A stretch of 64,000 bases of DNA from Anianibacter sp965662745 (GTDB taxonomy: Bacteria; Pseudomonadota; Alphaproteobacteria; Rhodobacterales; Rhodobacteraceae). Every line of letters starts with the position of its first letter. Position 1 is the stretch's first letter. Shown here one piece after another: positions 28,244 through 36,852 of this stretch. Location of the stretch: NCBI GenBank assembly GCA_965662745.1, contig CBFIJK010000013.1, positions 3,783-67,782 on the forward strand, read 5' to 3'. The position numbers were made by a program, and so were the translations under genes. The notes beneath the pieces were generated by a model. The model saw only the letters and a program-made list of their open reading frames with translations. It was not told the origin of the DNA and searched no databases.

Positions 28244-29851
28244 ATGCTGGACCGTGCTTCAAATGCCCCCGACCTGCCCGCCGAGATTGCCCGGCGGCGG
28301 ACATTTGCCATCATCTCTCACCCGGATGCGGGCAAGACGACCCTGACGGAAAAATTCCTGCTTTATGGCGGGGCGATCCAGATGGCGGGGCAGGTGCGCG
28401 CGAAGGGCGAGGCGCGTCGGACGCGGTCGGATTTCATGCAGATGGAAAAGGACCGGGGCATTTCCGTTTCGGCCTCTGCCATGTCGTTCGACTTTGAGAA
28501 ATATCGCTTCAATCTGGTCGACACGCCCGGGCACTCGGATTTCTCGGAAGACACCTACCGCACGCTGACAGCCGTCGATGCCGCGATCATGGTGATCGAC
28601 GGGGCGAAGGGTGTGGAAAGCCAGACGCAGAAGCTGTTCGAGGTCTGCCGCCTGCGCGATCTGCCGATCCTGACCTTCTGCAACAAGATGGACCGCGAAA
28701 GCCGCGACGTGTTCGAGATCATCGACGAGATCCAGGAAAACCTCGCCATCGACGTGACGCCCGCAAGCTGGCCCATCGGGTCGGGGCGCGATTTCATCGG
28801 CTGTTACGACGTGCTGAACGACCGGCTGGAACTGATGGACCGCGCGGATCGCAACAAGGTCGCCGAAAGCATTCGGATCGAGGGGCTGGATGATCCAAGG
28901 CTTGCCGACCACGTGCCGCCGCATTTGCTGGAAAAGCTGCGTGAAGACCTTGAGATGGCGGTCGAGCTGTTGCCGAAATTCGACGCGCAGGCGTTTCTCG
29001 ACGGCACGCTGACGCCGATCTGGTTCGGGTCCGCGATCAATTCCTTCGGCGTGCGCGAGCTGATGGACGGTATCGGCAAGTTCGGTCCCGTGCCGCAGCC
29101 GCAAAAGGCCGAACCGCGCCAGATTTCACCTGAAGAAACCAAGGTGTCGGGTTTCGTCTTCAAGGTGCAGGCCAATATGGACCCGAAGCACCGCGACCGC
29201 GTGGCCTTTGTCCGCCTCGCTTCGGGCCATTTCAAGCGCGGCATGAAGCTGACACATGTGCGGTCGAAAAAGCCGATGGCAATCTCGAACCCGGTGATGT
29301 TCCTCGCCTCGGACCGCGAGCTGGCCGAAGAGGGCTGGGCAGGCGACATCATCGGCATCCCGAATCACGGGCAGCTGCGCATCGGCGATACGCTGACCGA
29401 GGGCGAGACGCTGAAGGTGACCGGCATCCCGTCCTTCGCGCCAGAGCTTTTGCAGCAGGCGCGCGCGGGCGATCCGATGAAGGCCAAGCACCTGGAAAAG
29501 GCGCTGATGCAATTCGCCGAGGAGGGCGCGGCCAAGGTGTTCAAGCCAGTGATCGGGTCGGGTTTCATCGTCGGCGTGGTCGGGCAGCTTCAGTTTGAAG
29601 TGCTCGCAAGCCGGATCGAGCTGGAATACGGGCTGCCGGTGCGATTTGAATCAAGCCAATTCACATCCGCGCGATGGATTCATGGACCTAAAGACAAGGT
29701 TGAGGCGTTTGCCAACGGTAACAAGGGCCACATGGCCCGCGATAACGATGGCGATCTCGTCTATCTGACAAGGCTTCAATGGGACATCGACAGGGTTCAG
29801 CGCGACCATCCGGACCTGACGCTTTCAGCGACCAAGGAAATGATGGTGTAA
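28244..29851 (+). CDS. prfC: Peptide chain release factor 3
   Basis: 535 residues, a translational GTPase that recycles RF1 and RF2 from the ribosome. G-domain motifs: SHPDAGKTTLTEKFLL (G1), RGISV (G2), VDTPGHSDFSEDTYRTL (G3) and CNKMDRESRD (G4). Domains 2 and 3 follow at full length. The 104-base upstream gap holds the nested hairpin and presumably the promoter. Confidence 0.95.
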   Translation: MLDRASNAPDLPAEIARRRTFAIISHPDAGKTTLTEKFLLYGGAIQMAGQVRAKGEARRTRSDFMQMEKDRGISVSASAMSFDFEKYRFNLVDTPGHSDFSEDTYRTLTAVDAAIMVIDGAKGVESQTQKLFEVCRLRDLPILTFCNKMDRESRDVFEIIDEIQENLAIDVTPASWPIGSGRDFIGCYDVLNDRLELMDRADRNKVAESIRIEGLDDPRLADHVPPHLLEKLREDLEMAVELLPKFDAQAFLDGTLTPIWFGSAINSFGVRELMDGIGKFGPVPQPQKAEPRQISPEETKVSGFVFKVQANMDPKHRDRVAFVRLASGHFKRGMKLTHVRSKKPMAISNPVMFLASDRELAEEGWAGDIIGIPNHGQLRIGDTLTEGETLKVTGIPSFAPELLQQARAGDPMKAKHLEKALMQFAEEGAAKVFKPVIGSGFIVGVVGQLQFEVLASRIELEYGLPVRFESSQFTSARWIHGPKDKVEAFANGNKGHMARDNDGDLVYLTRLQWDIDRVQRDHPDLTLSATKEMMV

Positions 29852-29907
29852 GATCCGTCAGGAAAGGTGATGAGGATCCCAATCCTCTGCACCAGACACT
29901 TGACGAC

Positions 29908-30474
29908 ATGGCCGCGTCCGCGCGTGAAGGCGATTGCACCTTCGGTGATCTTGTCGACCGCGTGGGCGCGCGGGGCTTTGGCCCGCTTTTGATGTTTTGC
30001 GCGGCCATCATCATGCTGCCGACCGGGGCGATTCCGGGCGTGCCTGCGGTAGCGGGCGGCGCCATGATCGTTCTGGCGGTGCAAATCCTCGCCGGATCGG
30101 GCAAGCCCTGGCTGCCGGGCCGCCTGCGCCGGTTGGAACTAAGCGACGAAAAGCTGAATAAAGCGATCCGCAATGGCCGTCCTGCGGCGCGCTTTATCGG
30201 GGCATTCGTACGGCCCCGTGCGCAAGAGCTTGCCAGCGGTCCGGTCTCCCTGCGCATCGCGGGGCTGGCGATCCTTTTGGCGGGAACCATGCTGATCCCC
30301 TTGGGATTTGTTCCCCTGATCCCGTTCTTTCTGGGCGCGCCGGTGCTGGTGATCGGAATGGCCATGACCACGCGGGACGGTCTGGCGATGATCTTCGGAC
30401 TTATCCTGTTCGCGCTGCCGATCTACGCGCTTTACCGAACGCTGGGGCCTGATATCACGATGTATCTGACTTAG
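29908..30474 (+). CDS. ExoD family membrane protein
   Basis: 188 residues from the only good in-frame ATG after prfC. The ExoD region is clear: FGDLVDRVGARGFGPLLMF, LPTGAIPGVPAVAGG and the paired C-terminal helices (LAILLAGTMLIPLGFVPLIP). ExoD was named for exopolysaccharide defects in rhizobia; the molecular role is unclear. The frame stays open upstream (DEDPNPLHQTLDD) and looks coding but has no ATG, GTG or TTG. An ATG preceded by AGGAAAGG occurs at 29870 in the neighbouring frame. A missing base near 29873-29876 would restore a natural start and a 201-residue protein. Confidence 0.7.
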   Translation: MAASAREGDCTFGDLVDRVGARGFGPLLMFCAAIIMLPTGAIPGVPAVAGGAMIVLAVQILAGSGKPWLPGRLRRLELSDEKLNKAIRNGRPAARFIGAFVRPRAQELASGPVSLRIAGLAILLAGTMLIPLGFVPLIPFFLGAPVLVIGMAMTTRDGLAMIFGLILFALPIYALYRTLGPDITMYLT

Positions 30475-30618
30475 GGAGACTGCGTCGGTTCACGCCACGA
30501 CCGGCGGCTGCGAGCATCTGGAATTTTGGCCTGCCCGATGCTAGTTTCATGCCCTGGGCGATGACCTCGCGCTTCCCTTGAAGGCGCTGAACAGTCATCG
30601 AAGAAGAGGAAGTGCTGC

Positions 30619-31050
30619 ATGCAGAGATCGCTTGTCACCTTGGCGCTGATCGCAAGCCTCGGCTGGGGCGCAGTCGCCTCTGCGGGTGGCTGGTCGTCCC
30701 TTGCAACGGCTGCCTGGGAAGAGACGGAGACTGAACAAGGATGGCTCGTCCGCAAATACTTCCCCGACACCCTGCGCAACGAGGCCGCCGATTTCACCAT
30801 TACGGGGTTCCTTGTGCCGGTCGTTCCCGAGCCTGAACTCAGCAACTTCCTTCTGGTCGAAACCCGGCTCGATTGTCCCTATTGCGGGGAAAGCGCGTCC
30901 CCGACATCGGTGCTGGAAGTCGAGTTGGCTGCGCCGATCGCCCACCGTGATGAATTTTCCCGCATCACCGTGCGCGGAAAGCTGGAATTTATCGAAAACA
31001 CCATGACCACACAGCTTTTTCGCCTGACCGAAGCGCGGCCCGTAGACTAG
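30619..31050 (+). CDS. Exported protein, DUF3299-like
   Basis: 143 residues. A signal peptide is clear (basic MQRS, hydrophobic core, cleavage after ASAGG around residue 24). The mature region includes FTITGFLVPV, FLLVETRLDCPYCGES with a CxxC pair, and ITVRGKLEFIEN, resembling DUF3299 periplasmic proteins. The CxxC could bind metal or be redox active; this is inference. AGAGGAAG lies upstream of the start. Neighbours give no functional clue. Confidence 0.6.
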   Translation: MQRSLVTLALIASLGWGAVASAGGWSSLATAAWEETETEQGWLVRKYFPDTLRNEAADFTITGFLVPVVPEPELSNFLLVETRLDCPYCGESASPTSVLEVELAAPIAHRDEFSRITVRGKLEFIENTMTTQLFRLTEARPVD

Positions 31051-31185
31051 GCAAATACCCCCGGCGTCGCTTGATTAATCCCCGGCTTTGACATATCTCC
31101 TGCCGTACGAGGAGAGACTGGCAATATGGCCGGTCGGGCCGCCTGTTTCTGCGGCCGAAACAAAGCCGCTGACACAAGGGCATTG

Positions 31186-32685
31186 ATGACCAAATTCGCT
31201 GATCTGGGGCTTGACCCCAAAGTCGTACAGGCTGTGACTGAAGCCGGGTACGAAACGCCGACGCCGATCCAGGCAGAGGCAATCCCCGCCGCGCTACGGG
31301 GCCAGGATGTTCTGGGCATCGCGCAAACCGGCACCGGCAAGACGGCAAGCTTCACGCTTCCGATGATCACGCTGCTTGGCAAGGGCCGGGCGCGCGCACG
31401 GATGCCGCGCAGCCTTGTGCTTGCGCCCACACGAGAGCTGGCCGCGCAGGTCGCCGAAAATTTCGACACCTACACCAAGCACATGAAGCTGACCAAGGCG
31501 CTGCTTATCGGCGGCGTCAGCTTCAAGGAGCAGGATCAGCTGATCGACCGGGGCGTCGATGTTCTGATCGCGACGCCCGGGCGTCTTCTGGACCATTTCG
31601 AGCGCGGAAAGCTGCTACTCACGGGCGTGCAGATCATGGTCGTCGATGAAGCGGACCGGATGCTCGACATGGGCTTTATCCCAGATATTGAACGCATCTT
31701 CTCGCTGACGCCCTTCACGCGCCAGACGTTGTTCTTTTCGGCCACCATGGCGCCGGAAATCGAACGGATCACCAACACCTTCCTGTCGGCCCCGAAGAAG
31801 ATCGAGGTCGCGCGCCAGGCCACGGCATCGGAAACGATCGCGCAAGAGCTGATCGCGCTCAAGGCCAGCCGCCGCGATACCGCTGCCAAGCTCAAGCGCG
31901 AGGCGCTGCGCGAGATCATCGAACGCGAGGGCGAGGCCTGCACGAATGCCATCGTCTTCTGCAACCGCAAGACCGATGTCGATATCGTCGCCAAGTCGCT
32001 GAAGAAATACGGCTATGACGCCGCGCCGATCCACGGCGATCTGGACCAGTCGCAGCGCACACGCACGCTGGACCAGTTCCGCGAGGGCACGCTGCGCTTT
32101 CTCGTCGCCTCAGACGTGGCGGCCCGGGGGCTTGATGTGCCCGCCGTAAGCCATGTGTTCCAGTTCGATGTGCCGACCCATTCCGAGGATTACGTCCACA
32201 GGATCGGTCGCACAGGCCGTGCGGGACGCTCGGGCAAGGCGATCATGTTCTCGACCCCCGCAGAGCAGAAATATCTCGACGGAATCGAAGCGCTTCTCGG
32301 CAAGGAAATCCCGCGCCTTGATGCGCCGAATGAACCTGCTCTTGAAGACGCAGGACCAGAGGCGCCCGAGGAAGAGAAAAAACCCCGCCGTTCGCGCGGT
32401 GGACGCGGGCGCAGCCGCAAGCCCGATGCGCCCGAGGCCGAAACGACTGTAGAGCCCGTCGAGGCGCAGGAAGCCGCGCCCGAGACCAAGGCCGAGGCCG
32501 CTCCCGAGGCACAGCCGGAACCTGCACCCCAGCCCGAACCCAAACGCGAGCGAGGCGAGCGTGATCGCGGTGACCGGAATTCGGGCCGCGGACGCGGACG
32601 TGGACGGAATGATGATGTCGTGGGGATGGGTGATCACATGCCTAGCTTCATCGCGCTCAGCTTTGACGAGCGCCGCACGGACTAA
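31186..32685 (+). CDS. rhlE: DEAD-box RNA helicase, RhlE type
   Basis: 499 residues. All helicase motifs are present: Q motif (TPTPIQAEAIP), AQTGTGKT, PTRELAAQV, TPGRLLDHF, DEADRMLD, SATMAPEI, ARGLDVPAV and HRIGRTGRAGR. The C-terminal ~120 residues are a disordered Pro/Glu/Ala segment with basic Arg-Gly clusters typical of RNA-binding tails. Start at 31186 is chosen because AAGGG precedes it and the family begins at TKFADLGL; an open frame extends to 31126 without similarity. A shared terminator follows. Confidence 0.92.
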   Translation: MTKFADLGLDPKVVQAVTEAGYETPTPIQAEAIPAALRGQDVLGIAQTGTGKTASFTLPMITLLGKGRARARMPRSLVLAPTRELAAQVAENFDTYTKHMKLTKALLIGGVSFKEQDQLIDRGVDVLIATPGRLLDHFERGKLLLTGVQIMVVDEADRMLDMGFIPDIERIFSLTPFTRQTLFFSATMAPEIERITNTFLSAPKKIEVARQATASETIAQELIALKASRRDTAAKLKREALREIIEREGEACTNAIVFCNRKTDVDIVAKSLKKYGYDAAPIHGDLDQSQRTRTLDQFREGTLRFLVASDVAARGLDVPAVSHVFQFDVPTHSEDYVHRIGRTGRAGRSGKAIMFSTPAEQKYLDGIEALLGKEIPRLDAPNEPALEDAGPEAPEEEKKPRRSRGGRGRSRKPDAPEAETTVEPVEAQEAAPETKAEAAPEAQPEPAPQPEPKRERGERDRGDRNSGRGRGRGRNDDVVGMGDHMPSFIALSFDERRTD

Positions 32686-32709
32686 CGCGTGCTACGCATT
32701 GGCAAAAGA

Positions 32710-32747
32710 AAAGGACGCGGCTCGGCAGAGCGGCGTCCTTTCTCGTT
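32710..32747. terminator. Bidirectional intrinsic terminator between rhlE and the Hint gene
   Basis: AAAGGACGC (32710-32718) pairs with GCGTCCTTT (32733-32741), followed by a T-rich run (CTCGTTTT). On the other strand the stem is followed by TTCTTTTGCC. It lies between two convergent genes and can serve both. Confidence 0.8.
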
Positions 32748-32759
32748 TTCAGGCCGGGA

Positions 32760-33788
32760 TTAAAGCGTCGAGGCCTTCTTGAGGATATCGGCCGCAATCG
32801 CGCTGTCGAGCGTGCCTTCCCCAAGTTCTACCGCAAGCTGACGGCTGCGCCGCGCCCGACCGCGCGGCAAGCCCAGCCGATCCTGGACATCGCGCGGCAG
32901 CGCGGGCGAGGTGCGCATGTCGTGTTGCATCGTCTCGGTCGCGATACCCTCGGCGTAGACGATTTCATGGTTGTCGAAGAGGATCATGAAATATTCCACG
33001 AACCCGCCATCGCCGCGGCAAACGCTGTCGCCATTCACCAACAGCTCTGCCTTGACCATCACCTCGTTGCGGCCGGTGCCAAGGCGATCCTCTCGCTGGT
33101 AGACAAAGATGCGCTGGTTGGGGCTGAGCGTGAGTTCGCGTTCATTGTTCAGAACGCCCTCGCCGATGACGATCGGGGCAAAGGCGCCCGTGGCGCGCAC
33201 GGTGCGCTGGCCTACCCAGCGCACGGCCTGGATACCGTTGTCGCGGGTCAGAACCTCGTCGCCGACCTTCAGGTCCTCGACCGGGCGCTGTTCGCCGGTG
33301 GCCATGGTGATATGCGTGCCGCGCGTGAAAGACACGCAGGCCAGTTCCGCAAAGCGGGCGACCGGCTGTTCCTGATCGACATGGACAAGCGTGTAATCGG
33401 TGCGCGCTGCCAACTCATCAAAAGGCAGCAGGTAGATATCGAAAATCGTGTGATCGGCGCGGGTCGTTTCCACAAGGATCAGCGCATCGACGGTGGCGCC
33501 ATCGGGGGCCATCAATGTGACACAGCTGTCGATAAAGACATCAGCGGCGATTTTGCCCAGCTCGGATCCGGGGGCGACCTGAAGGCAATTCAGCGTATCG
33601 GTCAGCGACACCGACAAACGCCAACGTTTCGATCCGGGGCGCAGATGGTAGATGTCGTCAAGAATCAGGTCAGAGGCGTCTCCGATCGGATCGCCAAGAT
33701 TTGCCCCGTTCGTGACCGCAAACTCGGACGCACGGTAGACCGGAAGACCGTGCGCGGAGGCGCGGTCATGGAAAACATCAACACTCAT
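32760..33788 (-). CDS. Hint domain-containing protein with substituted catalytic positions
   Basis: 342 residues. Residues about 148-290 are a Hint (Hedgehog/intein) domain of the Rhodobacteraceae type: FTRGTHITMATGEQRPVEDL, VGDEVLTRDNGIQAVRWVG and the C-terminal FDNHEIVYAEGIATET. In most such proteins a Cys directly precedes the FT-x-GT motif; here that position is Ser153 with Cys151 two residues earlier. The usual His of the SPQHR motif is Gln225 (SPNQR). Self-cleavage may be altered or lost. The N-terminal 145 residues have no recognised domain. The role in the cell is unknown. Confidence 0.8.
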   Translation of the reverse strand: MSVDVFHDRASAHGLPVYRASEFAVTNGANLGDPIGDASDLILDDIYHLRPGSKRWRLSVSLTDTLNCLQVAPGSELGKIAADVFIDSCVTLMAPDGATVDALILVETTRADHTIFDIYLLPFDELAARTDYTLVHVDQEQPVARFAELACVSFTRGTHITMATGEQRPVEDLKVGDEVLTRDNGIQAVRWVGQRTVRATGAFAPIVIGEGVLNNERELTLSPNQRIFVYQREDRLGTGRNEVMVKAELLVNGDSVCRGDGGFVEYFMILFDNHEIVYAEGIATETMQHDMRTSPALPRDVQDRLGLPRGRARRSRQLAVELGEGTLDSAIAADILKKASTL

Positions 33789-34097
33789 GCCTTTGGCAGC
33801 CTACTATGGTTACGCCAGATACTCACCCGAACAGGCAGCCCCCACGGCCAATCCTGCAAGTCCCCGACTGCATAGACATATTAACGTCTATGATTTGCCG
33901 GATGTTAGGTCAATTAGGGCTTTGAAATGAGGGGATAATCGGGCGTGAATGTTTCCTTTCTTAGGATATTTCGACGAAATTAGGCAGATTGGGCTTATTG
34001 CTCGACAGTGGTCCAAAGCTTGATCACAATCTGTTCGAACCGGACTAATGTATGGATCTTGCGCCCCCGGACGGGGCGTTGAAGGGGAGAATTTTCG
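33789..34097. other. 309-base divergent intergenic region, relatively AT-rich
   Basis: This gap separates the Hint gene (minus) from the SDR gene (plus). It is richer in A/T than its surroundings, as expected for two back-to-back promoters. It holds the dyad described separately (33871-33892) and a GAAGGGGAG ribosome site just before 34098. I see no convincing small gene and no RNA gene; open frames crossing it are shadows. Confidence 0.5.
33871..33892. promoter_or_regulatory. Operator-like dyad CATAGAC-N8-GTCTATG
   Basis: Perfect 7-base inverted arms (33871-33877 and 33886-33892) with an 8-base AT-rich spacer, 83 bases upstream of the Hint gene start. The size fits a dimeric repressor site. 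No regulator gene lies next to it. Confidence 0.45.
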
Positions 34098-34877
34098 ATG
34101 GATCTTGGGTTGAAAGGCAAGCGCGCGCTGGTCACGGCGTCGTCCAAGGGGCTGGGTCTTGGCTGTGCGCGGGCGCTTGCGGGGGCAGGGGTCGATCTGG
34201 TGATGAACGCACGCGGCGCAGAGGCGCTTAGCGATGCGGCAGAGGCGATTCGCGATGAATTCGGCGTCACGGTCACCGCCGTCGCCGCCGATATCGTCAG
34301 CGAGGATGGCCGCGCCGAAGTTCTGAACGCAGCGAGCGCCGTGGACATCCTTGTCACCAATGCGGGCGGCCCGCCGCCCGGGGTCTGGTCCGACTGGGGC
34401 CGCGAGGATTTCATCAAAGCGCTCGATGCCAACATGCTGACGCCCATCGCTCTGATGACGGCCCTGCTGCCGGGGATGATCGACAACGGCTGGGGCCGCG
34501 TCGTCAACATCACCTCGCAGTCGGTCAAGGCGCCGATCCCGCAGCTTGGCCTGTCGAACGCCGCACGTACCGGGCTGACCGGCTATGTCGCGGGCACCGC
34601 GCGGCAGGTCGCGCCGCATGGTGTGACGATCAACAACCTCATGCCCGGCATCCACGCGACCGACCGCGCCACCGGCCTTGATGGGGGCGTTGCAGAGCGT
34701 GAGGGGATTTCGCTCGACGAGGCGCGCGCCCGGCGCGAGGCCACGATCCCGGCGCGGCGCTACGGCACGGCCGATGAATTTGGCGCGGCCTGCGCTTTTC
34801 TCTGCTCGCAGCATGCGGGGTTCATCGTCGGGCAGAACATCCTTCTGGATGGCGGCGCGACGAATGCAACAATCTGA
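34098..34877 (+). CDS. SDR family protein lacking the canonical catalytic Tyr and Lys
   Basis: 259 residues with a Rossmann fold: the N-terminal VTASSKGLGLGCARAL is a variant TGxxxGxG loop (Ala-Ser in place of Gly), and LVTNAGGPPP corresponds to NNAG. Aligning the catalytic Ser in VNITSQS, the positions 13 and 17 residues later that normally hold Tyr and Lys are Ser and Arg (GLSNAARTGL). This matches a divergent BKR-like SDR subgroup. Named a reductase by similarity only; it may use a different chemistry. The MOSC gene overlaps its end by 14 bases. Confidence 0.8.
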   Translation: MDLGLKGKRALVTASSKGLGLGCARALAGAGVDLVMNARGAEALSDAAEAIRDEFGVTVTAVAADIVSEDGRAEVLNAASAVDILVTNAGGPPPGVWSDWGREDFIKALDANMLTPIALMTALLPGMIDNGWGRVVNITSQSVKAPIPQLGLSNAARTGLTGYVAGTARQVAPHGVTINNLMPGIHATDRATGLDGGVAEREGISLDEARARREATIPARRYGTADEFGAACAFLCSQHAGFIVGQNILLDGGATNATI

Positions 34878-35622
34878 CCTTGGCGCGATAAGGGCGATCT
34901 GCCGCTACCCGGTGAAGGGCCTGCCACCGGAACATCTGGATAGGATCACGCTGGCCGCCGATGCCGCGATGCCGGGCGACAGGCGGCTTGCGCTGACGCA
35001 TGGCGCGTCGGAATTCGATCCCGCGCGGCCCGCTTGGGTGAAGCGCAAGAATTTCGTGGTCGTCGCCCTGTCCCCGGCGCTGGCGGCTTTGCGGCTGAAG
35101 GCAGAGGGCGACACCCTGACCCTGATCGCGCCGGACGCCAAGCCATGCAAAGTCGATCTGGCTACGCCAGAAGGCCGCACAGCCTTGGCGATCTGGATCG
35201 CCGACCATAGCGATCAATCCGGCCCGTTTGAGATCGCCCAAGTCCCAACACAGCCCTTGCACGACACACCGCTGCCCGCCGTTTCGGTCATGTCGGATAC
35301 CAGCCTTGCGGCCCTGTCGGCCGCCGCCGGGATGCCGCTGGACAGGCAAAGGTTCCGTGGAAATCTCTGGGTGGAAGGCGGCGTGCCGTGGCGCGAGAAC
35401 AGCCTCGTAGGCCAGCACTTTCGCATCGGAGATACGCTCTTCGAGGGCCTGGAGCCGATCGAGCGCTGCCGCGCCGTCGACGCAAATCCCGCGACCGGCG
35501 AGCGCGACACCGACCTCTGTCGCCATCTTCACACCCTGACCGGTGCTCCGAATTTCGGCATCCTCGCCCGGGTGGTCGAGACGGGGCGGGTCGAACTCGG
35601 TCATGTTCTGAACGCCGGGTAG
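34864..35622 (+). CDS. MOSC domain-containing protein
   Basis: 252 residues. The N-terminal MOSC beta-barrel (IRAICRYPVKGLPPE) is followed by a C-terminal MOSC domain with FRGNLWVEG and the signature ERCRAVDANPATGERD, whose Cys could carry sulfur or bind the molybdenum cofactor. Relatives include molybdenum-dependent amidoxime-reducing proteins and YiiM-like enzymes. ATG 34864 lies inside the SDR gene, implying coupled translation. Substrate unknown. Confidence 0.82.
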   Translation: MQQSDLGAIRAICRYPVKGLPPEHLDRITLAADAAMPGDRRLALTHGASEFDPARPAWVKRKNFVVVALSPALAALRLKAEGDTLTLIAPDAKPCKVDLATPEGRTALAIWIADHSDQSGPFEIAQVPTQPLHDTPLPAVSVMSDTSLAALSAAAGMPLDRQRFRGNLWVEGGVPWRENSLVGQHFRIGDTLFEGLEPIERCRAVDANPATGERDTDLCRHLHTLTGAPNFGILARVVETGRVELGHVLNAG

Positions 35623-35703
35623 GTTGCGGCCCTCTGCCTCGGTTGTTATCTGCCGATTGCCTGACATGTTAGGTCGGGAATTCAGCAAGGCGGTCCGAAC
35701 CCT

Positions 35704-36780
35704 TTGACGCCCCGATTGGAAATACAGAACCTGACGCGGTCCTACGGCGGCACGCCCGTCGTCGATGACGTGTCGCTGCGTGTGATGCCGGGGCAGGTGA
35801 CCTGCCTTCTCGGCCCGTCCGGCTGCGGCAAATCCACCACGCTGCGGATGATCGCCGGGGTCGAGATGCAGGACAGTGGCAAGATATATGTCGATGGCGA
35901 TCTGATCTGCGACACCGTCTTCCGCGTCCCGCCTGAACGGCGCTCCATCGGCCTGATGTTCCAGGATTTCGCGCTGTTCCCGCATCTGTCTGTCGCCGAC
36001 AATGTCGGCTTTGGCCTCTCGGGTTCGCGCGATGCGCAGCGGGACCGGGTGCGCGAAATGCTGAGCCGCGTGCATCTCGCGCGCCACATAGACGCCTATC
36101 CGCACCAACTGTCGGGGGGCGAGCAGCAGCGCGTCGCCTTGGCCCGCGCCATCGCACCGCGCCCCAAGATCATGCTGATGGACGAGCCGTTTTCTGGCCT
36201 CGACAACCGCCTGCGCGACGGTATCCGCGACGAGACGCTCGATATCCTGAAAGAGGAAGGCGCAGCTGTCCTGCTGGTCACCCATGAACCGGACGAGGCG
36301 ATGCGCATGGCCGACGAAATCGCGCTGATGCGCGGCGGCACGATCGTCCAGCAGGGCGCGCCCTACAATGTCTACAACGCGCCCGTGGATCAGGCCGCCG
36401 CCGCCTTCTTTTCCGACATCAACACCATCCGGGGCCGCGTGCACGGTGCGCTGACCGATACGCCCTTCGGCCAGTTCCTTGCCCCCGGATATCCCGACGG
36501 CACGGCGGTCGATATCGTGATCCGCCCCCAGCACCTGAAGATCGACTTCGACCGCGGCGGCCACGGTCCCCAGCCGACTGCACAGGACGGTGTCGCCGCG
36601 CGCGGCGTTGTGCAGCGCGCGCGATTCATGGGATCCGAAAGCCTTGTGGAATTTCGCATGGACCATGACGGATCAATCCTGCGCGCCACCATCCCGTCGG
36701 TGTTCCTGCCCAAGCCCGAGACCGCGCTCTGGCTGACGATCCGCCGGGACAAATGCTTTGTCTTTCCCGCCGCAGAGTGA
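35704..36780 (+). CDS. ABC transporter ATP-binding protein (FbpC/PotA-like), no permease nearby
   Basis: 358 residues. The nucleotide-binding domain has LLGPSGCGKSTTLRMIAG (Walker A), QLSGGEQQRVALARAI (signature), IMLMDEPFSGLD (Walker B) and a conserved switch His (LLVTHEPDEAM). The C-terminal ~110 residues look like a TOBE domain. It resembles iron(III), spermidine or thiamine importers. No permease or binding-protein gene is adjacent. The start is TTG at 35704, supported by AAGGCGG upstream; there is no better ATG. Confidence 0.85.
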   Translation: MTPRLEIQNLTRSYGGTPVVDDVSLRVMPGQVTCLLGPSGCGKSTTLRMIAGVEMQDSGKIYVDGDLICDTVFRVPPERRSIGLMFQDFALFPHLSVADNVGFGLSGSRDAQRDRVREMLSRVHLARHIDAYPHQLSGGEQQRVALARAIAPRPKIMLMDEPFSGLDNRLRDGIRDETLDILKEEGAAVLLVTHEPDEAMRMADEIALMRGGTIVQQGAPYNVYNAPVDQAAAAFFSDINTIRGRVHGALTDTPFGQFLAPGYPDGTAVDIVIRPQHLKIDFDRGGHGPQPTAQDGVAARGVVQRARFMGSESLVEFRMDHDGSILRATIPSVFLPKPETALWLTIRRDKCFVFPAAE

Positions 36781-36852
36781 TCTGCATTGCTGTGAGGGCT
36801 GGTCAGTTCGCGTAAACCTCGTCCGAACATCGCCGCTTGGGAAATCAAACAT

